Assembly: GCF_024198255.1 (NCBI RefSeq)
Contig: NZ_JAJVKW010000002.1
Coordinates: 1,054,001 to 1,118,000 of the forward strand
Direction: 5' to 3'
Length of the DNA stretch: 64,000 nt
From: Myxococcus guangdongensis
GTDB taxonomy: Bacteria; Myxococcota; Myxococcia; Myxococcales; Myxococcaceae
In this document: positions 16,249 through 24,850 of the stretch, in pieces
Numbering within the stretch: position 1 is the stretch's first letter
Layout: each line of letters begins with the position of its first letter
The notes under the pieces: model-generated
Databases searched by the model: none
Told to the model about the DNA's origin: nothing
What the model saw: the letters and a program-made list of their open reading frames with translations, nothing else
Position numbers and translations under genes: made by a program

Positions 16249-18428
16249 GAACCCGAGCCTCCCGTCGCGGAGGTCGCCTTCTCGCGCTCCTTGTCCACGT
16301 TGATTTCGGTGACGCCCTTGTTGTCGATGGACAGGAGGAACAGCTGCTTCACCGCCTCGCGCTTGTCGTTGAACGAGGTGCGGCCGGTGGCACCGTCGAA
16401 GTCCTTCAGGTTGGCGAGCGACTCACGCATCTGCGCGCGCGTGCGAGGAGCGCCCTCCTTCTTCTCCACGAGCTGGCGCAGCATGCGGCCGGAGTCGTAG
16501 CCGATGGCCTCCAGCAGGCCCGGGTCCTTGCCCGTCTCCTGCTTGTACGACTCGCGGTACTTGCGCACGAAGTTGCGCGTGGCCGGACGCTGCGAGTCCA
16601 CGAAGAAGCCGTCCACGTACACCGAGCAGGTGACGAACTTGCCGCCGCGCTCGATGAGCTCCGGCAGGCCCGAGCGCCCCTTGGGGCTGCTCCACTGGTT
16701 GGCGCCGAAGAGCGTCACCGTCTTCAGCTCCTTCTTGCCCGTCGTCTTGCGGATGCGCTCCAAATCGCGCGGGTCGCACGCGTTGGTGACGATGTCCTCC
16801 ACCGCCAGCGCCGGGGCCACCAGGCTCACCCGCCGCCAGTCGTCCGGCATGAAGATGGCCTCGAAGTCGATGATGGGCTCGACGTTGCTCTTCACCTTCT
16901 CCAGCGCCTTGCGGCGGCGGAAGGCGTCCAGGTTCTCACCCTGCAAGTCACGCACGCCCTCCACGTAGTCGCCGCGGTCCTCCAGGTAGTAGCGGCCCAC
17001 CAGCTTCTTGGCTTCCTGGGTGAACGTCGTCTGGTCGTGCGAGTAGCGCTCCGCGCCGCGCACCACGCCGCCCTGGTCCACCACCTGGTCCCAGAACTCG
17101 TTCGCCAGCTCCACGCCGTACGGGATGTTCGGGTACAGCAGGGCGAACTTCTTGTAGCCCTTCACGTTGATGGCGTAGTCCGCGACGGCGTTGGCCTGCG
17201 CGGCGTTGGTCAGCATGTTGCGGAACACGTACGCGCCCAGGTCCGTGACGCCGTCCTGCCGCGTCATGGTGAGCAGCGGCACCTGGAGCTCCTCGGCCAC
17301 CAGCGCCGCGCGCTTGGAGTCCTCCGCGAGCACCGGCCCCAGGACAGCAATGGCGCCGTCGTCGAAGGCGAGCTGCTCCATCGCCTGGCCCGTCTTGTTC
17401 ACGTCGCCCTGCGTGTCCTTCACCACCAGCTCGATGTCGCTGCCCTCCAGGCCCAGCTGGATGCCGCGCAGCACCGCCTCGCCGATGGGCTGGTAGCGGC
17501 CCGTCATGGGCAGCAGCACGCCCACCGTGCGGGGCCTGGCCTCCACGCGCCGCGTGGCGCGCGCGAGCAGCTCCCGGGCCTGGGGCGCGAACGGACTGTT
17601 GGGCGCCTCCGCGAGGAAGCGGTTGAGCGTCTCCTCCAGCCGGTTCCACTCGCGCAGGTGGTAGTAGACGCGCGCCAGCTTGAAGGTGAGCACGGGCCAG
17701 GCCGGGTTGGACGGCGACAGCCCGTCCGCCACGCGCGCGATGTCCACGAAGTCCGCGCGCCCCTCCACCAGCGCCTCCACCCGGGCCACCGCGGCGTCGC
17801 GCTCCGCCTGCGTCTTCGCCTTCCCCGCCTGCTCCACCGCCATCGTCAGCGACTGGCCGTAGAGGCCCGCGCCCTCGGCCGCGCGCGCAGCGTCACGCAG
17901 CAGCTGCTCCTTCTCGGCGCCCTCGGCGCGCTCGGCGAGGCTGGACAGCGTCTGGTACGCGTCCCGGTACGCGCCCACCTCCATGGCGGACAGCGCCAGC
18001 TTGCGCTTGGCGTCCTCGGCCTGGGTGTAGAGCGGGTTCTCGAAGAGCAGCTCGTTGAAGGACTTGCGCGCGTTGACGTAGTCCTTCGACTCGAAGAACA
18101 GGACACCCGCCTGATAGAGCGCGTCCTGGCCCGCCGTCGTCGCCGGGTACGCCTTGCGCACCGACAGGTAGGCCTCCGCGGCCTGCTTCTTGTCCGGCGT
18201 GGCCTGGGCCGTCTGCCGCGCCTGGGCGAGCGCCGCGTCGGCGGACGCGTCCTTCCTCACCTCGATGGCGGGCTTCTTCGGGAACGGGTCCCCCGTGGGC
18301 ACTTCCTCGCCCGTGGTGCCACCGGACGGAATGCGGGAGGAACGAGGACAGGCCGTCAGCAGCAGGGCCAGCGCGACGATGAGCGAGCGGCGCAAGGTAG
18401 GCAGGACTTCCATGGCAGTGGGGTGCAT
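16245..18428 (-). CDS. LpoA-like lipoprotein with TPR and periplasmic-binding domains
   Basis: The protein has 727 residues. A lipoprotein signal ends at LLLTAC. Residues 50-300 are TPR-like helices (LYQAGVLFFESKDYVNARKSFNELL). Residues 310-690 form a type 1 periplasmic-binding fold beginning VGVLLPMTGRYQPIGEAVLRGIQ, with GPVLAEDSKRAALVAEELQVPLL further on. LpoA-type proteins with this order activate penicillin-binding proteins; a plain amino-acid-binding role is the alternative. I start at the ATG at 18428, with GGAGG upstream although rather far away; 18413 is also possible. The stop overlaps the start of the WD40 lipoprotein gene (ATGA). Confidence 0.88.
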   Translation of the reverse strand: MHPTAMEVLPTLRRSLIVALALLLTACPRSSRIPSGGTTGEEVPTGDPFPKKPAIEVRKDASADAALAQARQTAQATPDKKQAAEAYLSVRKAYPATTAGQDALYQAGVLFFESKDYVNARKSFNELLFENPLYTQAEDAKRKLALSAMEVGAYRDAYQTLSSLAERAEGAEKEQLLRDAARAAEGAGLYGQSLTMAVEQAGKAKTQAERDAAVARVEALVEGRADFVDIARVADGLSPSNPAWPVLTFKLARVYYHLREWNRLEETLNRFLAEAPNSPFAPQARELLARATRRVEARPRTVGVLLPMTGRYQPIGEAVLRGIQLGLEGSDIELVVKDTQGDVNKTGQAMEQLAFDDGAIAVLGPVLAEDSKRAALVAEELQVPLLTMTRQDGVTDLGAYVFRNMLTNAAQANAVADYAINVKGYKKFALLYPNIPYGVELANEFWDQVVDQGGVVRGAERYSHDQTTFTQEAKKLVGRYYLEDRGDYVEGVRDLQGENLDAFRRRKALEKVKSNVEPIIDFEAIFMPDDWRRVSLVAPALAVEDIVTNACDPRDLERIRKTTGKKELKTVTLFGANQWSSPKGRSGLPELIERGGKFVTCSVYVDGFFVDSQRPATRNFVRKYRESYKQETGKDPGLLEAIGYDSGRMLRQLVEKKEGAPRTRAQMRESLANLKDFDGATGRTSFNDKREAVKQLFLLSIDNKGVTEINVDKEREKATSATGGSGS

Positions 18429-18629
18429 AGCGCGGCGACGCGCCTCCGTCGACAACGGAGCGGGGAGAAGATTCCTCGTGGAACCCCTCGCCTGCTGCAC
18501 CCTTCATGCCCATGCGGCCCATGCCCCGGCCTGCGTTGACTTCCTCACGTTGGCGCGGCGCCCGGACCACGCCCGCGCGGCCCTGGGGCCACGCTCCATG
18601 GATTCCCGGGCCTCCACGTGGAGCGGCCA

Positions 18630-18650
18630 GCCGGACACGGGAGGTCCGGC
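18630..18650 (-). terminator. hairpin after dnaJ
   Basis: GCCGGA and TCCGGC form a 6-bp stem around a 9-base loop, beginning 10 bases past the dnaJ stop on the minus strand. A 12-base palindrome, CTCCACGTGGAG (18612-18623), lies just beyond. Confidence 0.4.
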
Positions 18651-18659
18651 CTCACCGCG

Positions 18660-19790
18660 TCAGCCGAACAGCTCCTTCACCTTGGCGAAGAAGCTCTTCG
18701 ACTGGGGATGGGACTCCTCGCCCGACAGCTCCGCGAGCTTCTCGAGCAGCTCGCGCTGCTTGGAGGACAGCTCCGTGGGCGTCTCCACCACCACGCGCAC
18801 GTGCTGGTCTCCGCGCTGCTGGCTGTGCAGGTGGGGGATGCCCTTGGCCTTGAGCCTGAAGACTTTTCCGGACTGGGTGCCGGCTGGGATGGTCATCTTC
18901 ACCTTCCCGTCGAGCGTGGGGACGTCGATCTTCGCGCCCAGCGCCGCGTGGGTGAAGGAGATGGGCACCTCGCAGAAGACCTCGTACTCCTCGCGCTGGA
19001 AGAGCGGGTGCTCCTTGACGATGACGGTGACGTAGAGGTCGCCCGGAGGCCCGCCCCTGTCGCCCGGCTCGCCCATGCCGGTCAGCCGCACGCGCGTGCC
19101 GTTGTCCACGCCCGCCGGGATGGCCACCTCGATGACCTCTTCCGAAGGCGTCTTGCCGGAGCCCTTGCAGCGCGCGCACGGGTCCGGCACCACCGCGCCG
19201 GTGCCGCCGCAGTCACCACACGGACGCGACACCGCGAAGAAGCCCTGGGTGTAGCGCAGCTCGCCGTTGCCGCCGCAGGTGCCGCAAGGACGCGGGCCCG
19301 CGCCGCTCTTGCTGCCCGAGCCGCTGCACGTCTCGCACTTCTTCGGCCGGGGAATCGTCACCTTGGGCCGGCTGCCGAACGCGGCCTCCTCGAAGGTGAT
19401 CTCCAGGTTGTAGCGCAGGTCCGCGCCGCGCGAGCTGGTCCGGCGCCCGCCACCCCGGCCACCGCCGAAGATGTCGCCGAAGATCTCACCGAAGATGTCG
19501 TTGATGTTGACGCCCTGGAACCCGCCGCCCGCGCCGCCGAAGCCCTCGAAGGGGTTGCCCGAGTGCCCGAAGCGGTCGTACTTCGCCCGCCGGTCAGGGT
19601 CGCTCAGCACCTCGTACGCTTCCGAGGCCTCCTTGAACTTCTCCTCGGCCTCGTTGTTCCCCGGGTTGCGATCCGGGTGGTACTGGAGCGCCACCTTGCG
19701 AAACGCGCTCTTCAGCTCCTGCGCGGAGACGGTCTTGGCCACACCCAAGACCTCGTAGTAGTCGCGTTTCTGTCCCGCCGCCGCTGGCAT
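18660..19790 (-). CDS. dnaJ: chaperone DnaJ (type I Hsp40)
   Basis: DnaJ stimulates the DnaK ATPase and delivers unfolded clients. All type I parts are present in 376 residues. The J domain is at the N-terminus with the HPD motif (YHPDRNPG) and is followed by a Gly/Phe-rich linker. Four zinc-binding CxxCxGxG repeats (CETCSGSG, CGTCGGNG, CGDCGGTG, CARCKGSG) precede the C-terminal substrate-binding domain. I chose the ATG at 19790 over a TTG at 19799. No dnaK or grpE is adjacent, so the gene stands alone. A promoter with an overlapping perfect palindrome lies upstream (19823-19874), pointing to repressor control. Confidence 0.97.
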   Translation of the reverse strand: MPAAAGQKRDYYEVLGVAKTVSAQELKSAFRKVALQYHPDRNPGNNEAEEKFKEASEAYEVLSDPDRRAKYDRFGHSGNPFEGFGGAGGGFQGVNINDIFGEIFGDIFGGGRGGGRRTSSRGADLRYNLEITFEEAAFGSRPKVTIPRPKKCETCSGSGSKSGAGPRPCGTCGGNGELRYTQGFFAVSRPCGDCGGTGAVVPDPCARCKGSGKTPSEEVIEVAIPAGVDNGTRVRLTGMGEPGDRGGPPGDLYVTVIVKEHPLFQREEYEVFCEVPISFTHAALGAKIDVPTLDGKVKMTIPAGTQSGKVFRLKAKGIPHLHSQQRGDQHVRVVVETPTELSSKQRELLEKLAELSGEESHPQSKSFFAKVKELFG

Positions 19791-19822
19791 TCGCTTCAAC
19801 CCCTGGAATTTGCTGGACTTTT

Positions 19823-19874
19823 TGACTCAGCGAAAAACTCTGAGTCACTATAACGCAGCCGAACGCGCCAGCAA
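19823..19874 (-). promoter_or_regulatory. dnaJ promoter with overlapping palindromic operator
   Basis: On the minus strand, TTGCTG (19874-19869) and TATAGT (19852-19847) are 16 bases apart, a good housekeeping-sigma promoter. From the -10 box to just past the expected start point lies the perfect inverted repeat TGACTCAG-N9-CTGAGTCA (19823-19847). The nine-base spacing is the same as in the HrcA operator CIRCE, but the arm sequence differs. I infer repression by a dimeric regulator. Confidence 0.6.
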
Positions 19875-19965
19875 TCCGAGGGGGTTGAAACGAGGGCCGC
19901 CCGGGGGCCGTGGGGCCCGCCGGGCGGCGAGAGAGGGCATCGAGCCTGGGTTGAGGCGGGTGGGC

Positions 19966-20406
19966 CTAGACGGTCCACACGCGGTTGGCGGTGAGTTCCA
20001 TGCGGGCGAGGCGGCGCTTGAGCGTCGGGTCCACGGCGCCGGTGGAGGCCCACTTGGGCACCACGAAGTGGAGCTCCGCGTTGTAGAGCTTGGCGGCGCT
20101 GGCCAGCAGGCTCCAGCGGTTCTCCGCGGTCGGCTCCTCCACCATGCTCGGGGTGACGATCTCCAGGATGATGGGTGTGCGCGCCGAATCGGATTGGCGG
20201 CAGGTGAAGTCGGGACGCGCATCCTCGATGGTGCCCGACAGGATGGGAGGCGGCATGAAGCCGGGGAGACGGGCCTTGATGTCCGTGTATCCGATGGTGC
20301 GGAAGTACTCGGCCATGAGCCACAGGAGCCGGCGACGCTCCTCGTCTTCAACCACCGGCTCGCAGCCCGGATTGAAAAGGACCTCTTTTTCGTTATTGGT
20401 GTCCAT
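19966..20406 (-). CDS. small uncharacterised protein with PD-(D/E)xK-like pattern
   Basis: The 146-residue soluble protein starts at the ATG at 20406. The central part reads ARPDFTC, then after about 10 residues IILEIVTP, then a helix LLASAAKLYNAELHFVVPK. This Asp, Glu-x-Thr and helix order recalls the PD-(D/E)xK nuclease core, but the Lys of ExK is replaced by Thr, so nuclease activity is doubtful. Residues 1-60 are helical and rich in charged and aromatic residues (EDEERRRLLWLMAEYFRTIGY). It lies between dnaJ and a divergently placed ABC transporter. I do not recognise a characterised family. Confidence 0.7.
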   Translation of the reverse strand: MDTNNEKEVLFNPGCEPVVEDEERRRLLWLMAEYFRTIGYTDIKARLPGFMPPPILSGTIEDARPDFTCRQSDSARTPIILEIVTPSMVEEPTAENRWSLLASAAKLYNAELHFVVPKWASTGAVDPTLKRRLARMELTANRVWTV

Positions 20407-20564
20407 GGCTCCCCTGAAGCTGTCCGCAGGGATGAAGGGGGGCAATGGAACGGGCCTGCCTGCCGGTGATGGTTGGTGGCAGGGCAGGCGACGGGGCACG
20501 ACGCGCGAGGCGCCCCTGGACGTGGACCTCCTGACGACTCAGTGACAGAGTCCGCCGCCGAACA

Positions 20565-22328
20565 GTGGCTCCTCGTCCTTCCGCACACGTCTACCGCCGA
20601 CTCCTCGGCTATCTGCGTCCCTATCGTCCGCTGCTCGCGGCGGGAGTGGGCGCGTCCCTGGTCGCCGCGGTGGCCACGTCCGCGTACGCGTGGGTCGTCG
20701 GTCCGCTCTTGCGCGCGGTGCTCACGAGTCAGCCCGTCACGGTGGCGGGCGTGTCGCTGCCGGGTGATGCGTTGTTGCGACGACTGCCGCTGGTGGTCAT
20801 CGCGCTCGCGCTGGTGAAGGCCGCGGCCCAGTTCCTCCAGGGCGGGCTGATGCAGCGGTTGGGCCAGCGGGTGATGGCGGATTTGCGAGGCTTCCTCTAC
20901 GGGCGCCTGCTCGGACAGCCGCCCGCGTTCTTCGAGCGGCGTCACTCGGGGGAGCTGCTCGCGCGCTTCACGTCGGACGTGCCGTTGGTGGAGTTCTCCA
21001 TCACGCAGGCGTTGTCATCGTACGTGAAGGATGGGCTGCAGGCGTTGGCCCTGCTGACGACGTGCTTCCTCATCGACGCGAAGCTTTTCCTCTTCACGTT
21101 CATCGTGGTGCCGGTGACCGTGCTGCCCATCAATCGCTTCGCCCGCTCGCTGAAGAAGGTCGCCGCCCGCTCGCTGCAGAGTCTGGGATTGCAGACGTCG
21201 CTGATGGCCGAGCAGCTGCAAAACCTGCCGGTGGTGCAGGCGTACGGCGGGCAGGCGCGGGCGCTCGAGGCCTTCGACGTGGAGGCGGACAAGTACCTGG
21301 GCGAGATGCGCCGCTCGCTGTTCCTGCGCGGCGCGGTGAGCCCCACGGTGGAGCTGCTGGGCATCGCGGGCGTGGCCATGGCGGTGGCGTGGGGCGCGCG
21401 CGCCGTGTCGGCGGACCCGGAGCTGGCCGGGCGGCTGCTGTCGTTCCTGGCCGCGGCGCTGCTCTTGTACCAGCCGGTGAAGTCGCTGAGCGGCACGCTG
21501 TCGCAGGTGCTCACGGGCCTGGCCGCGGCGGAGCGGCTGTTCGCCATCGCGGACGAGCCTTCACCTCCGGACACGGGTGACGACGCGCGGCCGTTGTCGA
21601 AGGCGCTCGTGCTGAAGGACGTGAGGGCCACGTACCAGGACGGGCGCGAGGCGCTGCGCGGCGTGGACCTGGTGGTGCCCGCGGGCAAGCGCGTGGCGCT
21701 GGTGGGGCCGTCCGGCGCGGGGAAGACGACGCTGTTCTCCGTGCTGCTGGGCTTCCTGCCGACGTCGGGTGGACAGGTGTCGTGGGACGACACGCCGCTG
21801 TCGTCGCTCAAGCCGTCGAGCGTGCGGGGACAGCTCGCGTGGGTGCCGCAGGAGCCGGTGTTGTTCTCGGGCACGGTGCGCCACAACCTGCGACTGGGAC
21901 GGCCGGAGGCGACGGACGCGGAGTTGTGGGAGGCGTTGAAGCTGGCGCACGCGGAGGACTTCGTGCGCGCGCTGCCGGGGGGACTGGACGAGTCCGTGGG
22001 TGAGCGCGGAGCGAGGCTGTCAGGTGGACAGCGGCAGCGGCTGGCGCTGGCGAGAGCGTTCCTGTGCAAGCCGTCGGTGTTGCTGTTGGACGAGCCGACG
22101 AGCGCGCTGGACGCGGAGAGCGAGGCCGCGGTGGGCGCCGGGCTGGAGACGCTGATGCGCGGGCGCACGGTGCTGGTGATTGCGCACCGGTTGTCCACCG
22201 TGCGCGACGCGGACGTCATCGCCGTGGTGGAGGAGGGCCGCATCGTCGAGGCGGGCACTCACGCGGAGCTGCTCGCGCTGCGCGGCCGGTACACGCGACT
22301 GCTGGGTGAAGGCGCGGTCGCCGCGTAA
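20565..22328 (+). CDS. ABC exporter, fused membrane and ATPase domains (MsbA-like)
   Basis: The protein has 587 residues and starts at a GTG at 20565. Residues 15-315 hold six predicted TM helices with the type IV exporter coupling pattern (FFERRHSGELLARFTSDV, LQNLPVVQAYGGQ). The nucleotide-binding domain follows: Walker A GPSGAGKTT, Q-loop WVPQEPVLFSGTV, signature LSGGQRQR, Walker B VLLLDEPTSALD and H-loop AHRLSTVRDAD. It should act as a homodimer exporting a lipid or small hydrophobic compound; the substrate is not predictable. A short palindrome, GACTC-N7-GAGTC (20536-20552), sits just before the start. Confidence 0.94.
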   Translation: MAPRPSAHVYRRLLGYLRPYRPLLAAGVGASLVAAVATSAYAWVVGPLLRAVLTSQPVTVAGVSLPGDALLRRLPLVVIALALVKAAAQFLQGGLMQRLGQRVMADLRGFLYGRLLGQPPAFFERRHSGELLARFTSDVPLVEFSITQALSSYVKDGLQALALLTTCFLIDAKLFLFTFIVVPVTVLPINRFARSLKKVAARSLQSLGLQTSLMAEQLQNLPVVQAYGGQARALEAFDVEADKYLGEMRRSLFLRGAVSPTVELLGIAGVAMAVAWGARAVSADPELAGRLLSFLAAALLLYQPVKSLSGTLSQVLTGLAAAERLFAIADEPSPPDTGDDARPLSKALVLKDVRATYQDGREALRGVDLVVPAGKRVALVGPSGAGKTTLFSVLLGFLPTSGGQVSWDDTPLSSLKPSSVRGQLAWVPQEPVLFSGTVRHNLRLGRPEATDAELWEALKLAHAEDFVRALPGGLDESVGERGARLSGGQRQRLALARAFLCKPSVLLLDEPTSALDAESEAAVGAGLETLMRGRTVLVIAHRLSTVRDADVIAVVEEGRIVEAGTHAELLALRGRYTRLLGEGAVAA

Positions 22329-22401
22329 GGCTTCCTGCCCGACACCCGCGTGGGACGCGCTTGCCTCCGGGCACCTGCTCTGCCAGCGTTCCGAGCGCGT
22401 C

Positions 22402-22779
22402 ATGCGTCACCGGGAGCCCCTGTCCCTCAACGCGCTGCTCCTGGTGCCCTCCCTGGCACTCGCCGCCCTCGCGTGCGTGGCGGTGTCCGCGCGCCAAGGG
22501 GTGCTCGCCGCCGCCACCACCAGCACCCTCGTCCTGGTCCCCATCGTCTTCCGATTGTGGACCCGCACCTGGTACCGCGGGCTCGTCGTGCGGGGCCTGG
22601 GCGTCTTCTTCATCGGCATGCACGTGCCGCTCCTGCTCGCCGGCGCCCTCGCCTACGGCCGCATCGGCTGCGCTGAGGGCGGCTGCTCGCAGCTCTACCT
22701 GCTGGGTGTGCTCGCCTCGCCCATCGCCGGCGCACTCGCCACCGTCGTGTACTGGCTCATCGGTCGTCCCCCAGTCTGA
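22402..22779 (+). CDS. small four-helix membrane protein
   Basis: The 125-residue protein begins at the ATG at 22402, 73 bases after the ABC exporter stop. Four hydrophobic helices are apparent: LLLVPSLALAALACVAVSA, LAAATTSTLVLVPIVFRL, GLGVFFIGMHVPLLLAGALAY and LYLLGVLASPIAGALATVVYWL. The loop before the last helix has two Cys (IGCAEGGCSQ). I see no family signature. Its position suggests co-transcription with the exporter, but a functional tie is not shown. Confidence 0.7.
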   Translation: MRHREPLSLNALLLVPSLALAALACVAVSARQGVLAAATTSTLVLVPIVFRLWTRTWYRGLVVRGLGVFFIGMHVPLLLAGALAYGRIGCAEGGCSQLYLLGVLASPIAGALATVVYWLIGRPPV

Positions 22780-22817
22780 ATTCCAAGAATTACCTGGAGA
22801 GACTAGTCTATCCGGGA

Positions 22818-23861
22818 ATGCTTGTTACTCTGCGGCCCCGTCTCGCTCCTGCACTGTCCGTCGCCTCGGCGGTGCCGGTGACCGTCTTCGTGTGGTGCTT
22901 CACGCTCGCACCGCTGATGAACGGTCCGGAGGCGTTGGCGGAGGTGGTGGACGCAGCAGGTCCTTTCGCCGCGATGGTGGCCCTGTCGTTGCTGGTGGAG
23001 CTGCCGCTGTTGTCCCTGGCCCTGGCGAGCACGGGGCTGGGTCGTCGAGTCCCCCTGGCGGTGATGCTGGGCATGGCCACGCTGCCGTGGATGGTCGGGC
23101 TGCTCGGCACCGAGGTGCTCGTGGGCCGCGCGATGTCCAGCCTGACTCGGCTGTCCACGCAGGACACCGCGCTGGATGTCGCCCTGAGCACCGGCCAGGC
23201 CATGGCGCCCCGGTTGTTGGGGGCGTGGACCAGCACCGCGCTCCTGCTGGGGCTCGCGCTGGGGCTCGCGTTGGCGCGCTTCCGTCCCTCGGACGAGGCC
23301 CGCGGGACGCGGCGCGCCCGGGGCCTCTTGCTGGCCAGCGGGGTGACGGCGGCGCTGGCGTCCGTGGCGGCGGTGGGCGCGCTGGAGGCGCGTCACTTCC
23401 TGGAGATGCTCACCGGCCTGGGACAGGTGCCCCATGCCGGCCGCGAGGAGTGGGTGTCCTTCGGCATGGAGTCCGCCGTGCGGCTGCGCGAGCTGCGGTG
23501 GATGTGCACGTCGGTGCTGGTGGTGCTGGGCATCATGCTGCTGGCGCGGGGCCTCAGCCGCCAGGACCCCGCACACCCCGGGCCGCGCTGGATTCCCAGG
23601 CTGGTGCCCGCTGCCGCCGTGGCGGCGCTGCTGGTGATGGACCTGCACCCGGTGCGCTCGGTGGCCCGCAACACCCACGTCACCCTGCCCCGCGACACAG
23701 TACCCACCACGCTGGACATGCTGCGACTGCTAGGCCTGGAGATCGCCCCCGCTCACAGCAGCCAGATGAGCAACAGGAGGCCCACCACCACGCCCACGCC
23801 GAACACCGCGAGCATCACCATGCCCTCGGAGCCGCGCGACACCGGCGGGGCCACCTCGTGA
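22818..23861 (+). CDS. polytopic membrane protein of unknown function
   Basis: The 347-residue protein begins at the ATG at 22818. It has about six hydrophobic helices between residues 10 and 270, in pairs separated by polar loops. The second pair contains LLGLALGLALARF. The conserved-looking end of the fold is IAPAHSSQM at about residue 312; the last 35 residues are Thr/Pro-rich. The final 109 bases overlap, tail to tail, the minus-strand gene ending at 23753, so the C-terminal tail may be read only because of that overlap. A 10-base palindrome AGACTAGTCT (22800-22809) lies just upstream of the ATG and could be an operator. Confidence 0.72.
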   Translation: MLVTLRPRLAPALSVASAVPVTVFVWCFTLAPLMNGPEALAEVVDAAGPFAAMVALSLLVELPLLSLALASTGLGRRVPLAVMLGMATLPWMVGLLGTEVLVGRAMSSLTRLSTQDTALDVALSTGQAMAPRLLGAWTSTALLLGLALGLALARFRPSDEARGTRRARGLLLASGVTAALASVAAVGALEARHFLEMLTGLGQVPHAGREEWVSFGMESAVRLRELRWMCTSVLVVLGIMLLARGLSRQDPAHPGPRWIPRLVPAAAVAALLVMDLHPVRSVARNTHVTLPRDTVPTTLDMLRLLGLEIAPAHSSQMSNRRPTTTPTPNTASITMPSEPRDTGGATS

Positions 23862-24409
23862 GGATGCGGCGCGCCGAACACGTACTGGACCTGCTCCTCC
23901 GGCGATGGCTCGGGCGTGACGGGCGGAGACACGGGCGCGGACTCCAGTGAGGGCAACGTGGGCTCCGAGGGACGCTGGGACTCGCGGACGATGACACCCG
24001 CGCCGGCCATCTCCAGGCCCTCGCGGGCGAGCGCGAGCACGCGCTGCATGTGGAGGATGTAGCGGTCCTGTCCGGTGTACGTGCCCAGCGCCTGCGCGGC
24101 GCGCACCAGCCGGTGGGGGACCAGCTGTGGGTCCGCCTTCACCACGGGCACGGTGGGGCCCCCTTCGGACTCCACCCGGCCGGTGCGCACGCCCTCGCCG
24201 CTGGCCCACATGTAGTGGTCCTCCAGCAGCGTCAGCTCCTGCCTGCGCACGCGCCCGTCGGTGTCCACCTGGGACATCAGCTCCGCGCCGTCCGTCCCCA
24301 TGTGCCAGACGGTGCGCAGCCCGTTCTCTCCCGGCGGCCCCTCCACCGCGTGCACGCGGGAGAGGGCCAGCACCGCGGTCTTCAACGTCTCCGGCGAGGA
24401 CTCGGCCAT
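23753..24409 (-). CDS. tail-anchored protein of unknown function
   Basis: The protein of about 218 residues is soluble for the first 190 and ends in a single hydrophobic helix (MVMLAVFGVGVVVGLLLLIWLL), so it should be anchored by its tail with the bulk in the cytoplasm. The soluble domain has LRTVWHMGTDGAELMSQVD and a helix YILHMQRVLALAREGLEM. A Pro/Ser-rich linker precedes the anchor. I start at the ATG at 24409; another ATG at 24457 would add 16 residues. Its 3' end overlaps the convergent membrane-protein gene by 109 bases. No family is recognised. Confidence 0.7.
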   Translation of the reverse strand: MAESSPETLKTAVLALSRVHAVEGPPGENGLRTVWHMGTDGAELMSQVDTDGRVRRQELTLLEDHYMWASGEGVRTGRVESEGGPTVPVVKADPQLVPHRLVRAAQALGTYTGQDRYILHMQRVLALAREGLEMAGAGVIVRESQRPSEPTLPSLESAPVSPPVTPEPSPEEQVQYVFGAPHPHEVAPPVSRGSEGMVMLAVFGVGVVVGLLLLIWLL

Positions 24410-24580
24410 TCGGGATGGGAGACTAGGTGCGTCGGCCCCGAAACGGAAGGCGGCCATGCCCCCGCCCGGTCGCCCCCACCGGCTCCCCAGGTCCCGGCCG
24501 CCTGCCCAGGTTGAGGGGGTGACGCGCGCGTGCGCCAGCAAACACCTGGCGCCCGCGACGCCTGCGCAGCAAGGTCCGCC

Positions 24581-24805
24581 ATGCCCATCCTCATCCCGAA
24601 CGAGCCCCTGGAGACGCCCTTCACGCTGCCCGACGAGCGCGCGGCCATCACGGGGGAGCCCGACGAGCACTTCCTCACCGGACAGGTGAGCTGGGACGGC
24701 ACGCGCCAGCACGGCGGCGGCCACGTCCCGGAGGACTTCGAGTGGACGTCCAACCCGAAGGAGCACCAGGACAACCTGATGGGCGAGTGGCCCCAGGACA
24801 CCTGA
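24581..24805 (+). CDS. small acidic hypothetical protein
   Basis: The 74-residue protein starts at the ATG at 24581, with AAGG 6 bases upstream. It is polar and acidic, with many Pro, Glu, Asp and His residues (DEHFLTGQVSWDGTRQHGGGHVPEDFEW) and no hydrophobic segment. It is probably soluble and may be poorly folded. It leads a run of three plus-strand hypothetical genes (24581, 24851, 25616). No homologous family is recognised. Confidence 0.6.
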   Translation: MPILIPNEPLETPFTLPDERAAITGEPDEHFLTGQVSWDGTRQHGGGHVPEDFEWTSNPKEHQDNLMGEWPQDT

Positions 24806-24850
24806 AGCCGCGTGCGCTCGGCAGCCCGCCGGGGTAAGCGTCCCGCCGCC

